NCBI RefSeq assembly: GCF_024297145.1
Contig: NZ_JANCTC010000016.1
Span: 1 to 64,000, forward strand
Length of the DNA stretch: 64,000 nt
From: Mesorhizobium sp. LMG 17147
GTDB taxonomy: Bacteria > Pseudomonadota > Alphaproteobacteria > Rhizobiales > Rhizobiaceae
Direction: 5' to 3'
In this document: positions 36,065 through 44,484 of the stretch, piece after piece
How the letters are laid out: each line of letters starts with the position of its first letter
Numbering within the stretch: position 1 is the first letter of the stretch
Notes under the pieces: generated by a model
What the model was told of the DNA's origin: nothing
Seen by the model: only the letters and a program-made list of their open reading frames with translations
Database searches by the model: none
Program-made: the position numbers and the translations under genes

Positions 36065-37548
36065 ATGCTGATGGCGAGGTATTTCGCCGCCATGAATTCC
36101 GCAATGCCGTGATGCTGCCCTCCCTCGCGGCCGAGCCCGCTCTGCTTGACGCCGCCGAAGGGGGCTGCCGGATCGGACATCAGCCCGCGGTTCACAGCGA
36201 TCATCCCGGCCTCGATCCGGGAGGCCACCCGCATGCCGCGCGCCAGATCGCGCGTGTAGATGTAGGCAGCAAGCCCATATTCAGTGTCATTGGCGCGCGC
36301 GATGACCTCGGCCTCGGTTTCGAAGCTGGAGATTGGCGCCACCGGCCCGAATATTTCCTCATGCGCCATCTTTGCCTCGGCTGGCACGTCGCGAAGCACT
36401 GTAGGAGGGTAGAAGAAGCCACGTCCGGCCAGGACTGAGCCGCCGCACATGACCCGCGCGCCGCGTGCGACCGCGTCGGTGACAAGGCGGTCTATCTTCT
36501 CGACCGACTGTTTCGTGATCATTGGCCCGCATTCCGTGTCCGGATCAGTGCCGGGGCCGACTTTGAGCGACGACATCCGCTTCTCGAGACCATCCGAGAA
36601 GGCTTCGTAGATGCCGGATTGCACGTAGAGGCGGTTCGCGGCCGTGCAGGCCTCGCCGGCGTTGCGCATCTTGGCCACCATTGCGCCATCGAGCGCCGCT
36701 TCGAGATCGGCGTCGTCGAACACGATAAAAGGGGCATTGCCTCCGAGCTCCATCGAACACGAAACCACATGCCTGGCAGCTTCTGCCAGCAGAGCGCGAC
36801 CCACACCCGTCGAGCCGGTGAAGGAGAGTTTGCGCACTCGCGGATCGGCCAGCATGGCGGCTGTCAAAGGCCCGGGACTGGAAGTTGTCAGGACGTTGAC
36901 CACCCCCGGAGGAACGCCTGCGTCCTGGTAGAGCGCAGCCAGCGCGTAGGCGGTAAGCGGGGTCTCACTGGCCGGCTTCAGGATCACCGTGCATCCAGCG
37001 GCAAGTGCCGGCGCGATCTTGCGCGTCGCCATCGCGGCAGGAAAATTCCAGGGCGTGATCAGGACGCAGATGCCGATCGGTTCGTAGTCGACCACGATGC
37101 GGTTGGTGCCGGAAGGCGCAGTACCGAATTCACCGGTAATGCGAACCGCCTCCTCGGCATTCCAACGGAAAAACTCCGCGGCGTAAGCGATCTCGCCTCG
37201 GGCATCCCGCAGGGCCTTTCCATTTTCCAATGCGATGAGAGTAGCCAGCGCTTCCGATCGTTCCGTCATCAGTTCAAAGCAGCGTCGGAGGATCTCGGAG
37301 CGCTTTCGCGGCGACGTTGTCCGCCAGCCATGGGCTGCCTTGGCAGCGGCGGCCACGGCGGCGGCCGCGTCCTCCAAGGTCGCATCGGGTACGGCAGCGA
37401 TGATGGCTTCCGTCGAGGGATCGATGACCGGAATTACCTTGCCATCAGCGGACTGCCGCCATTGGCCGTCAATATGGAGCCCGTGCGAAATTGTGTGGAA
37501 GTCGCTGACGCCCTGATCATACGACAGAACCTGTGAAAACGTGTTCAT
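36061..37548 (-). CDS. NAD(P)-dependent aldehyde dehydrogenase, succinate-semialdehyde type
   Basis: 495 residues, full length for the family. Catalytic Cys301 sits in NAGEACTAANR, the general-base Glu267 in MELGGNAPF, and the oxyanion Asn168 in TPWNFPAAM. Similarity is greatest to GabD-like enzymes, but glutarate or glycolaldehyde semialdehydes are also possible. It lies between the Fe-alcohol dehydrogenase (18 bases upstream) and the hydrolase. It probably oxidises the aldehyde made by the alcohol dehydrogenase. Confidence 0.92.
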   Translation of the reverse strand: MNTFSQVLSYDQGVSDFHTISHGLHIDGQWRQSADGKVIPVIDPSTEAIIAAVPDATLEDAAAAVAAAAKAAHGWRTTSPRKRSEILRRCFELMTERSEALATLIALENGKALRDARGEIAYAAEFFRWNAEEAVRITGEFGTAPSGTNRIVVDYEPIGICVLITPWNFPAAMATRKIAPALAAGCTVILKPASETPLTAYALAALYQDAGVPPGVVNVLTTSSPGPLTAAMLADPRVRKLSFTGSTGVGRALLAEAARHVVSCSMELGGNAPFIVFDDADLEAALDGAMVAKMRNAGEACTAANRLYVQSGIYEAFSDGLEKRMSSLKVGPGTDPDTECGPMITKQSVEKIDRLVTDAVARGARVMCGGSVLAGRGFFYPPTVLRDVPAEAKMAHEEIFGPVAPISSFETEAEVIARANDTEYGLAAYIYTRDLARGMRVASRIEAGMIAVNRGLMSDPAAPFGGVKQSGLGREGGQHHGIAEFMAAKYLAISM

Positions 37549-37566
37549 CTCGATATTCCCGATTGT

Positions 37567-38802
37567 TTACACCGCTGAGCTGGCGAGGTCGCCATCAAAG
37601 GCGGCCTGGACCAGGCGTCGCATGGACCTCAAATCGAATGGCCGCGGATTGTTCTTGATGAGGCGCTCGATACCGATCGCTTGTTCCGCCGTCCAATCGA
37701 GCTTGTCGGCGGGCAGCCCTAGCTCGGCCAACGAGGGGGTGATCCCGATTGCCCCAAACAGGCGACTGACCTCGCCAATGGTCGCATCGGCCAACTCGTC
37801 TGGCGTCCGGCCTTTTCCATCGAGGCAGAGCGCGCCGGCGATCTCGGCCATCTCGGTCGCTGCGGCTGTTCTGTTGTACTTCATGACATACGGCAACATG
37901 GTGGCGACACCCAATCCGTGAGCGGTGTGGGTTATCGCGCCGACCGGATATTGTACGGCGTGCGCTGCCGCCGTGCCGGCCGTTCCGAACGCGCAGCCGG
38001 CTGCAAGTGCGCCCATCATCACGTCGGCCCGGGCGTCCTCGTCAGAGGGCCGGCGGTATGCCGTTTCAAGGCTTCTGCCAAGCAGCTTGATCGCCAGCAG
38101 GGCGAAATGATCGGTCAAGGCGGTTTTGCCGATAAAGACATGTTTCTGCGGAAGGCCGGGATCGGTTCCGCGCCTGGCGGCGGTGAAGGCCTCGATTGCA
38201 TGCGTCAGCGCATCGGCGCCTGCGATCGCCGTCAATCCCGGCGGGCATGTCATCGTCAGTTCAGGGTCGCATATGGCTGCGGCCGCGATCAGATAAGGGC
38301 TGGAGATGCCGACCTTCAGTGTGCGATCCGGATCCGAGATCACGGCAACCGGGGTCACTTCAGAGCCGGTTCCCGCTGTCGTCGGCACCGCGATCAACGG
38401 CAGCGTTGGACCGGGCACCTTGAACTCGCCGTAGTAATCCTGGAGCTGACCGCCGTGGCTGATGAGCAACGCGGCGCATTTGGCCATGTCGAGACAACTG
38501 CCGCCGCCCATGCCGATCACCATGTCGGGAGCGAACTTCCGCGCCTCCTCGACGCAGACGGCAACGGTGTCTCGGGGAACGTCAGGTAGTACTCGGTCAT
38601 GCACCAGCACATCTATCGCGGCGGCTCGCAGCGCCGCGACAATCTCTGCGAACGGGCCCGTTGCGGCAAAACGTTCATCGGTGCAGACGAGCGCGCGACG
38701 CCCGAGCCTGGCCGCGACAACCGGAATGACGTGGCGTTGGCCCTTCCCGAAGAGGATTTCGCGCGGCAGCCTTATGGCAGCGAAAAGGCTCATGACCTGC
38801 AT
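37567..38802 (-). CDS. Iron-containing alcohol dehydrogenase
   Basis: 411 residues of the group III Fe-ADH family. An N-terminal Rossmann-like domain carries GMGGGSCLDMAK, followed by VPTTAGTGSEVTPVAVI. The metal site includes Asp and His in the GADALTHAIEAF stretch and His in ITHTAHGLGVATMLPYVMKYN. It interconverts an alcohol and an aldehyde or ketone with NAD(P). ATG at 38802 or 38793 may be used. It is first in the minus-strand unit with ALDH and esterase, and divergent from a GntR gene. Confidence 0.9.
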   Translation of the reverse strand: MQVMSLFAAIRLPREILFGKGQRHVIPVVAARLGRRALVCTDERFAATGPFAEIVAALRAAAIDVLVHDRVLPDVPRDTVAVCVEEARKFAPDMVIGMGGGSCLDMAKCAALLISHGGQLQDYYGEFKVPGPTLPLIAVPTTAGTGSEVTPVAVISDPDRTLKVGISSPYLIAAAAICDPELTMTCPPGLTAIAGADALTHAIEAFTAARRGTDPGLPQKHVFIGKTALTDHFALLAIKLLGRSLETAYRRPSDEDARADVMMGALAAGCAFGTAGTAAAHAVQYPVGAITHTAHGLGVATMLPYVMKYNRTAAATEMAEIAGALCLDGKGRTPDELADATIGEVSRLFGAIGITPSLAELGLPADKLDWTAEQAIGIERLIKNNPRPFDLRSMRRLVQAAFDGDLASSAV

Positions 38803-38891
38803 CCTATGTCCGGAAAGGCTGCGGGCGCGGCACGCTGCTCCCGCAGGGCCACCGCTAGCGCCATTGTTTCGTCTCGTAACGGCGGCAAATG

Positions 38892-38919
38892 ATATCCTCT
38901 ATAAAATCGTATAGGATAT
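38892..38919. promoter_or_regulatory. Inverted repeat, putative GntR operator
   Basis: ATATCCT (38892-38898) and AGGATAT (38913-38919) are perfect inverted arms, with further symmetry inside (TA at both edges of the AT-rich centre). They lie in the 170-base gap between the Fe-ADH and GntR genes. It is the likely control site for both directions. Confidence 0.65.
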
Positions 38920-38975
38920 AGGATTGGATTGGCCGGAGCATCGTGTTAGCAACTCAATGTGTCAAGAGGCAAAAC

Positions 38976-39677
38976 ATGCAGGCCATTAACTTACTCAATG
39001 CGCACGATACGAACCTCGGCGGCGGGCGTATCCAGCGCTCCAGCAGCCTGGTTGAGGACGTCTACGAAGCGATTTTTGCGCAACTCATGTCGCTGAAGAT
39101 TGCGCCGGGTTCGCGCGTCACGGTCGACAGCCTGGTCAAGGAATTCAACGTCTCCCATACGCCGATCCGCGAGGCGCTCGGCCGGCTCGAGGGCGAAGGC
39201 CTGGTGCTGAAGACGCATCTGATCGGTTACCGCGCTGCGCCGCAGATCACGAAACGACGGTTCGACGAACTCTACGAGCTTCGCCTGCTGCTAGAGCCTC
39301 ATGGTGCAGCCAAGGCGGCGGTGCTCATGGATGAGGTAAAGCTCGCACAACTTCAGAAATCGGCCGGCGTCATGGCGCGCCATGAGGGCAAGGACGAGCG
39401 CCTGCGGTATTCCAACTTCGCCCGCCAGGATGCCATTTTCCATGACAAGGTCATGGAATTCGCCAACAACGAACTCGTGCGCGAGACACTGGCTCACCAG
39501 CATACCCACTTCCACATATTTCGCCTGATGTTCCATTCGCGCGTCACCGAGGAGGCGCTTGACGAGCATGAGGCCATTCTGGCCGCTTTCGCTGCGGCCG
39601 ATCCTGCCGCTGCCGAGCAGGCGATGCGTCGCCATATCGAGCATTCCCGCGACCGTTTGTTGTTGGCGTTCGACTGA
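38976..39677 (+). CDS. GntR-family (FCD) transcriptional regulator
   Basis: 233 residues from ATG 38976 with AGAGG upstream; GTG 38943 would extend it by eleven. Winged helix at about 20-85 (VEDVYEAIFAQLMSLKIAPGSRVTVDSLVKEFNVSHTPIREALGRLEGEGLV region), then an FCD domain with YELRLLLEPHGAAKAA and the His-rich LAHQHTHFHIF run that probably binds metal. It most likely regulates the divergent Fe-ADH, ALDH and hydrolase unit through the 38892 repeat. Confidence 0.9.
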   Translation: MQAINLLNAHDTNLGGGRIQRSSSLVEDVYEAIFAQLMSLKIAPGSRVTVDSLVKEFNVSHTPIREALGRLEGEGLVLKTHLIGYRAAPQITKRRFDELYELRLLLEPHGAAKAAVLMDEVKLAQLQKSAGVMARHEGKDERLRYSNFARQDAIFHDKVMEFANNELVRETLAHQHTHFHIFRLMFHSRVTEEALDEHEAILAAFAAADPAAAEQAMRRHIEHSRDRLLLAFD

Positions 39678-39778
39678 GACTGTCCCGATGTCCCCGTACC
39701 CGCCATCGACGATCATCACGCAGGCCAGTGCCAACGAAGACTACTTCCCCGATTCAGCCTTCTAGAAACTCAAGCTTA

Positions 39779-39803
39779 CCGGGCGAGTACAGGTCTCGCC
39801 CGG
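39779..39803 (+). terminator. Stem-loop between GntR and DJ-1/PfpI genes
   Basis: CCGGGCGAG (39779-39787) pairs with CTCGCCCGG (39795-39803) over a 7-base loop. It lies 100 bases after the GntR stop and 28 before the next gene. There is only a short T-containing tail (GTTCTC), so it may be a weak terminator or a leader hairpin. Confidence 0.5.
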
Positions 39804-39830
39804 CCCCGTTCTCACAGGAAAGGAAGTACC

Positions 39831-40424
39831 ATGCCAGGCAAAAAGATCCTGATGCTGACCGGTGAATTCACCGAGGAATACGAAATCTTCGTCTACCAGC
39901 AGGCTATGGAAGCGGTGGGCCACACCGTTCACGTCGTGTGCCCAGACAAAAGCGCCGGAGACCTGATCAAAACATCGCTGCACGATTTCGAGGGCGATCA
40001 GACCTACACCGAAAAGCTCGGTCACTATGCACTGATCAACAAGACCTTCTCCGACGCCGAGAAGCAGCTGGAGCAATACCACGCTGTTTACTGCGCTGGC
40101 GGTCGTGGGCCCGAATACATCCGCACGGACAAGCGCGTCCAAGCGATGGTGCGTCACTTCCACGAAAGCAAGAAGCCGATTTTCACGATCTGCCACGGCG
40201 TGCAGATCCTGATCGCGGTAGATGGCGTCGTGCGTGGCAAGAAGGTCGGTGCACTGGCGGCATGCGAGCCGGAGGTGACGCTTGCGGGCGGCACCTATAT
40301 CGACCTGTCTCCAACGGAGGCATATGTGGATGGGACGATGGTTTCGGCAAAAGGTTGGACGGCGCTTGCTGCGTTCATCCGCGAATGCCTGAAGGTGCTG
40401 GGAACCGAAATCCGCCACGCGTAG
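39831..40424 (+). CDS. DJ-1/PfpI-family protein
   Basis: 197 residues. Start KKILMLTGEFTEEYE with the conserved acidic residue, and the nucleophile elbow FTICHGVQIL with Cys121-His122 and a loop GGRGPEYI ahead of it. Members are proteases, glyoxalases/deglycases or hydratases, and this class cannot be narrowed by eye. It has a GGAAAGGAAG ribosome-binding site and seems to be monocistronic. In a sugar-rich locus, detoxifying reactive carbonyls is a reasonable guess. Confidence 0.88.
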   Translation: MPGKKILMLTGEFTEEYEIFVYQQAMEAVGHTVHVVCPDKSAGDLIKTSLHDFEGDQTYTEKLGHYALINKTFSDAEKQLEQYHAVYCAGGRGPEYIRTDKRVQAMVRHFHESKKPIFTICHGVQILIAVDGVVRGKKVGALAACEPEVTLAGGTYIDLSPTEAYVDGTMVSAKGWTALAAFIRECLKVLGTEIRHA

Positions 40425-40478
40425 ACCTTTGCTCCGACAGCATCTCAAAGGGGGTGCGTCGGTTCCAAAAGTCTATCG

Positions 40479-41390
40479 CTATGCATTGATGCTCGTTTCA
40501 TCAAATCGGGTAAGCGAACGCATCAGTGTTTTCCTTGCTGAAGCCAGATGCGCTCGGCAGGCCACTTCAACCCGAGTAGAGTTGCGGCTCTCAAGCGCAT
40601 CGATATAGGCGATGTGTTCGTGGATCGCGGCAAGGTTGCGCTGCTTTTCGTCCTGCTTGTTCCATTGATAGTGGTAGTGAAAAATGAAGGTGATGATGTC
40701 GTAGAGATCGTCGATGAAGCGGTTCGGAGATGCCTCGTTTATGAGCCGGTGAAACCGGTTGTCCAGGCCGGAGAAGTCGTGAAAACGGCTTTCAATCCGC
40801 TCCAGCAGGTCGGCATGCGCCGTCTTGAGCGCGGCGAGTTTCGACCATAGCGGGGAACGGTCCGGCTGCAGTGAAAACAGGTGTGCCGAACGCAGTTCGA
40901 ACATCACCCGGATCTCGAAGAGCTCAAGTGCAAAGTCTTCGGTGAAACCCTTGAAAAGCCAGCCTGTATTCGGCCTTTTCTCGATCAGCCCAAACCGGCT
41001 GAAGCGGATCAGGAATTCGCGAATTCCGTTGGTCGCGACGCCGAATTGGCGCGCAAGCTCGAGCTCATTGATGCTGGTGCCGGGCCTGGTGTCACCCCGC
41101 AGCATCCACTCCATGAATTGCTGTTCGACATGCTTGGCGCGAGGCGTGGTTTCGGCGTCCGGATAGTAGTCGTTGTCGCTGACCGGGCGGCCCGTCGACC
41201 TGAGGCCGTGGCGTTCGGTGATAAGTTCGCGGTGAACCAGTTCCCGCAAAACCTTTCTGACGGTTGTGCGGCTGACGCACATTCGCCGTCTAAGCTCATT
41301 TTCGGAAGGAAGTTCACCGGCCAGTTGCCCGTCGCGCAACATATTCGCAGCTCGATTGAAGGCCTTCTTGTAGACGGTGTCGGTTCTCAT
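40479..41390 (-). CDS. GntR-family regulator with two winged-helix domains
   Basis: 303 residues. The first winged helix is at about 5-65 (LAGELPSENELRRRMCVSRTTV and onward) and a second winged-helix-like unit at about 88-150 (FMEWMLRGDTRPGTSINELELARQFG, then TNGIREFLIRFSRFGLI). An FCD-type helical domain follows from about 155 (LELFEIRVMFELRSAH, HDFSGLDNRFHRLI). Normal FCD proteins have one winged helix and about 230 residues. It is divergent from a CUT2 operon, and a long inverted repeat lies between them. Confidence 0.85.
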   Translation of the reverse strand: MRTDTVYKKAFNRAANMLRDGQLAGELPSENELRRRMCVSRTTVRKVLRELVHRELITERHGLRSTGRPVSDNDYYPDAETTPRAKHVEQQFMEWMLRGDTRPGTSINELELARQFGVATNGIREFLIRFSRFGLIEKRPNTGWLFKGFTEDFALELFEIRVMFELRSAHLFSLQPDRSPLWSKLAALKTAHADLLERIESRFHDFSGLDNRFHRLINEASPNRFIDDLYDIITFIFHYHYQWNKQDEKQRNLAAIHEHIAYIDALESRNSTRVEVACRAHLASARKTLMRSLTRFDETSINA

Positions 41391-41435
41391 CGGATTTTCC
41401 TTGGGAACAATACCTTGTCCTTTTTAGCATGAACT

Positions 41436-41489
41436 TTATCCATAAAAAACAACTTGACCCGGGCCGGGCCGGTTGTTTTTTATCGATAA
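41436..41489. promoter_or_regulatory. 18-bp inverted repeat flanking a promoter-like element
   Basis: The left arm TTATCCATAAAAAACAAC (41436-41453) and right arm GTTGTTTTTTATCGATAA (41472-41489) are inverted copies with one mismatch and an 18-base GC-rich spacer. TTGACC at 41454-41459 begins the spacer and TTTTAT at 41478-41483 could be the -10, so each arm lies on or beside a promoter element of the plus-strand operon. It is the likely site of the tandem-winged-helix GntR protein. Confidence 0.72.
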
Positions 41490-41559
41490 GAAGAGGACCT
41501 GAACACAAATTGAGTTTTTGACGACGCGGCTCGTACGGGCCGCGGCGGGGAGGGGAAAT

Positions 41560-42612
41560 TTGCCTGAAACGGGAAACACCGGCACGACTGTCGGCGAGGC
41601 CGCGTTGCCAGCATCCAGGAAGTCAGAAGCCGTTCCCGGCCTTGCGCTCGGCCTGATGCTGCTGAGCGCTGGTCCGGTGGTCATCCTCGTGTTGCTGATC
41701 GCCGTCCTCAGCTTTCTGTCGCCCTATTTCCTGACAGGTCGCAATCTCGGCAACATCCTAGCCCAGACCGCCGTCATCTCGGTTGTCGCCATGGGTCAGC
41801 ATCTGGTCATCCTGACACGCGGCATCGATCTCTCCGTCGGTTCGAACCTTGCACTGGCTTCCGTCGTCGGCGCGCTGAGCTTTCATGCCGGCGCTCCTGC
41901 CTTCGTTGTGATCGCGGTGATGGTTGGCTGCGGTGGCGCGGTCGGCGCCGTCAACGGGCTGTTCTACGTCTTCGGCCGACTGCCGCATCCCTTCATCATC
42001 ACGCTGGCAACATTGAGCATCGCCAAGGGGCTGGCCCTGCAACTGGCCGATGGCCGCGCCATCCCTGGCATGCCGGATTCGATCGATGCGCTTGGCCGCG
42101 AGGCGGTTTGGGGCCTGCCTGGATCGGTTTTCGTGGTTGCAGGCGTTACCGCGGTCCTTTTCATCATGGCCAAAACCATGGTCTGGGGGCGCTGGATTTA
42201 TGCCGTCGGCGGCCGGCCCGACGCCGCGCTGCGCATGGGCATTCCCGTGTCCTGGGTGCTGGTTTCGGTCTATGTGATCTCAGGACTGTGCGCCGGCATC
42301 GGATCCGTCATACTTGCCGGCCGTACCGACGCGGGTTCGCCGCTGTTCGGCAATCTGCTCGAACTGGACACGATTGCGGCGGTGATCATTGGCGGCGCCA
42401 GCTTTCTTGGCGGTCGCGGCCACCTCGGCCATGCCCTGATCGGCGCCATCATGATCGGCGTCATTCGCAACGCGCTCAACCTGCTCAACGTCAACGTCTT
42501 TTTCCAGCTCATCGTCATCGGCGTGGTCATCGTGATCGCGGTCGAGGCCGACGTGCTGCGCAATTATCTCGAAGGGCGTGTGCGTGTCCTGCAAGCCGGG
42601 AGGCAGTCGTGA
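41560..42612 (+). CDS. CUT2-type sugar ABC permease (RbsC-like)
   Basis: 350 residues from TTG 41560, chosen because GGGGAGGGG lies directly upstream; TTG at 41518 is in frame but has no such site. Helices begin at LALGLMLLSAGPVVILVLLIAVLSF. The conserved loop TRGIDLSVGSNLALAS and the coupling segment GGASFLGGRGHLGHALIG identify the family. The stop overlaps the ATPase start (GTGA). Confidence 0.9.
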   Translation: MPETGNTGTTVGEAALPASRKSEAVPGLALGLMLLSAGPVVILVLLIAVLSFLSPYFLTGRNLGNILAQTAVISVVAMGQHLVILTRGIDLSVGSNLALASVVGALSFHAGAPAFVVIAVMVGCGGAVGAVNGLFYVFGRLPHPFIITLATLSIAKGLALQLADGRAIPGMPDSIDALGREAVWGLPGSVFVVAGVTAVLFIMAKTMVWGRWIYAVGGRPDAALRMGIPVSWVLVSVYVISGLCAGIGSVILAGRTDAGSPLFGNLLELDTIAAVIIGGASFLGGRGHLGHALIGAIMIGVIRNALNLLNVNVFFQLIVIGVVIVIAVEADVLRNYLEGRVRVLQAGRQS

Positions 42613-43394
42613 GCGCCGTTGCGGCCAAAGTCGATCACGCCGCCGCCTCCGACCATGCCGTTTTGGCGGCACGCGGTGCTACCAAGCGTTTCGGTTCGGT
42701 GCTCGCCCTGGACGATGTCAGCATCGAGGTGCGGCGCGGCGAGATCGTCGGCCTGCTCGGCGACAATGGCGCGGGTAAGTCGACGCTGACCAAATGCATC
42801 AGCGGGGTGCACCAACTCGATGCCGGCGCGATCCTGTTGGACGGCGCGCCAACGCAGATACGCTCCCCTGCGGATGCGCGCTTCGCCGGCATCGAGACCG
42901 TCTACCAGGATCTGGCGCTGTTCGACAATCTGACACCGGGGCAGAACTTCTTCGCCGGCCGCGAGCTGGCTGGCCCGCAATGGCTTCCGCGCGGCCTGCG
43001 GTTTCTGCAGCAGCGCCGGATGGACGACGAGACCCGCGCTCTGCTGGCAAATCTGAAGGTTACGTTGCCGCGGCTGGATGCCGTCGTCGCCATGATGTCT
43101 GGCGGTCAAAGGCAAGCGATCGCCGTGGCCCGCTCGACCGTGTTCGCCCGCAAGGTTGTCATTCTGGATGAGCCGACCGCCGCCCTCGGCCTGCGTGAAT
43201 CACGCCAGGTGCTCAATTTGGTCGCTGCGCTCCGCGACCAGGGCAATGCCGTCATCCTGATCACTTACAACATGGAACACGTCGTCGAGCTCGCCGATCG
43301 CGCGGTGGTACTTCGCCAGGGCCGCAAAGTCGGCGAACTGGTGCCGACCAAGGGCAACAAACAGGAATTGATTTCCATGATCGTTGGAGCCTGA
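42609..43394 (+). CDS. Sugar ABC ATP-binding protein with altered H-loop
   Basis: 261 residues from GTG 42609, overlapping the permease stop. Single domain: Walker A GDNGAGKSTLTKC, signature MSGGQRQAIAVARS, Walker B VVILDEPTAALGL. The H-loop reads LITYNMEH, where family members have LITHN: the switch histidine is Tyr (codon TAC rather than CAC). Every other ABC ATPase in the window keeps this His. Activity may be impaired or work by another route. The rest of the protein is intact and FrcA-like. Confidence 0.92.
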   Translation: MSAVAAKVDHAAASDHAVLAARGATKRFGSVLALDDVSIEVRRGEIVGLLGDNGAGKSTLTKCISGVHQLDAGAILLDGAPTQIRSPADARFAGIETVYQDLALFDNLTPGQNFFAGRELAGPQWLPRGLRFLQQRRMDDETRALLANLKVTLPRLDAVVAMMSGGQRQAIAVARSTVFARKVVILDEPTAALGLRESRQVLNLVAALRDQGNAVILITYNMEHVVELADRAVVLRQGRKVGELVPTKGNKQELISMIVGA

Positions 43395-43481
43395 CCCGTT
43401 CGAAATTTGGGGACCTTTCCGGTCCGCAAATGCCTGAAGCGTCTCCCGCCGGGAGGCGTCTCAATCCAAGGGAGGAACAAA

Positions 43482-44402
43482 ATGCCAATGAACCGAAAAC
43501 TGTTCGCAGGGCTGGCGATCGCGATTGCGCTTTCCGTGCCGGCTTCGGCCGCAGACAAGATCAAGGCCGGCCTGATTACGAAATTCCCGGTGCCGTTCTA
43601 CTCGACCATGGAGGACGCCGCCAAGAAATACGCGGCCGCTCATCCGGAGATCGAACTGGTCACAGGGCAGGGCCAGGCGGCTACCGACATTGAAGGCCAG
43701 ATCGCTCTGATCGAATCCATGATCACGCAAGGCGTCAAGGGGCTTGCAATCACGCCGGTCGACCCGACGGTCGCGCCGGCGCTCGACAAGGCGGTGTCCG
43801 CCGGCATCAAGGTGGTTCTCGTCGACAACAGCATCCCTAACTGGAAAGGCCAGACGGCATTAGTCTCGACCAATAACCTCAACGGCGGCAAGATCGCCGG
43901 AGAGTATCTCAAGACAGTGCTCAAGAGCGGTGACAAGATCGGTATCTTGCAAGGCGTTCCCGGCGTGCCGGCTCTGGATGACCGGGTCACGGGCATGATG
44001 GAGGGATTGGGCGACGTCAAAGTCGATGTCGTCGGCAAGGGTGCAACCAACTGCACGCTGGAACTTGGTACGTCAGTGACCGAAGACATCCTGACCGCCA
44101 ATCCCGATCTCAAGGCGATCTACTCGGCCTGCGGCCCGCCGATCCCTGGCGCCGTCAAGTCGATCAGCAATGCCGGCATTGCCAATGACAACCTCATAGT
44201 GGTCGGCTTCGACGCCTGCTGCGGTGAGATCGAAGCGATCAAGTCGGGAGCGGAGGACGCCAGCGTAGCTCAATTTCCCGCGAAAATGGGTGAGCTTGGC
44301 ATCGACACTGTCGTCAAGGCCATCCGTGGCGAATCCGTCGAGGCCAATGTGGATACCGGCGCCGGACTGGTGACGCTGCAGAACGTCAAGGACTTCGAGT
44401 GA
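43482..44402 (+). CDS. Periplasmic sugar-binding protein of CUT2 importer
   Basis: 306 residues from ATG 43482 after AAGGGAGGAAC. Signal peptide MPMNRKLFAGLAIAIALSVP is cleaved after ASA. Mature Peripla_BP_4 features are KAGLITKFPVPFYSTMEDAAKKYAA, ALIESMITQGVKGLAITPVDPT, LVDNSIPNW and VGFDACCGEIEAIKSGAEDASVAQFP. It is last in a permease-ATPase-SBP operon, the reverse of the order in the other two CUT2 operons. A 13-bp hairpin follows the stop. Confidence 0.92.
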   Translation: MPMNRKLFAGLAIAIALSVPASAADKIKAGLITKFPVPFYSTMEDAAKKYAAAHPEIELVTGQGQAATDIEGQIALIESMITQGVKGLAITPVDPTVAPALDKAVSAGIKVVLVDNSIPNWKGQTALVSTNNLNGGKIAGEYLKTVLKSGDKIGILQGVPGVPALDDRVTGMMEGLGDVKVDVVGKGATNCTLELGTSVTEDILTANPDLKAIYSACGPPIPGAVKSISNAGIANDNLIVVGFDACCGEIEAIKSGAEDASVAQFPAKMGELGIDTVVKAIRGESVEANVDTGAGLVTLQNVKDFE

Positions 44403-44408
44403 TCCACC

Positions 44409-44450
44409 AGTGGTCCGGCGGATTGCACCGCCGGACCACTTCCTGTTGCC
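44409..44450 (+). terminator. Strong terminator-like stem-loop at operon end
   Basis: AGTGGTCCGGCGG (44409-44421) pairs perfectly with CCGCCGGACCACT (44428-44440) over a 6-base loop, followed by TCCTGTTGCC. The 13-bp stem directly after the binding-protein stop probably ends or stabilises the transcript. Confidence 0.75.
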
Positions 44451-44484
44451 AGACTCCGGCTTAGCAAAGGCGTGAACTGCAGTC

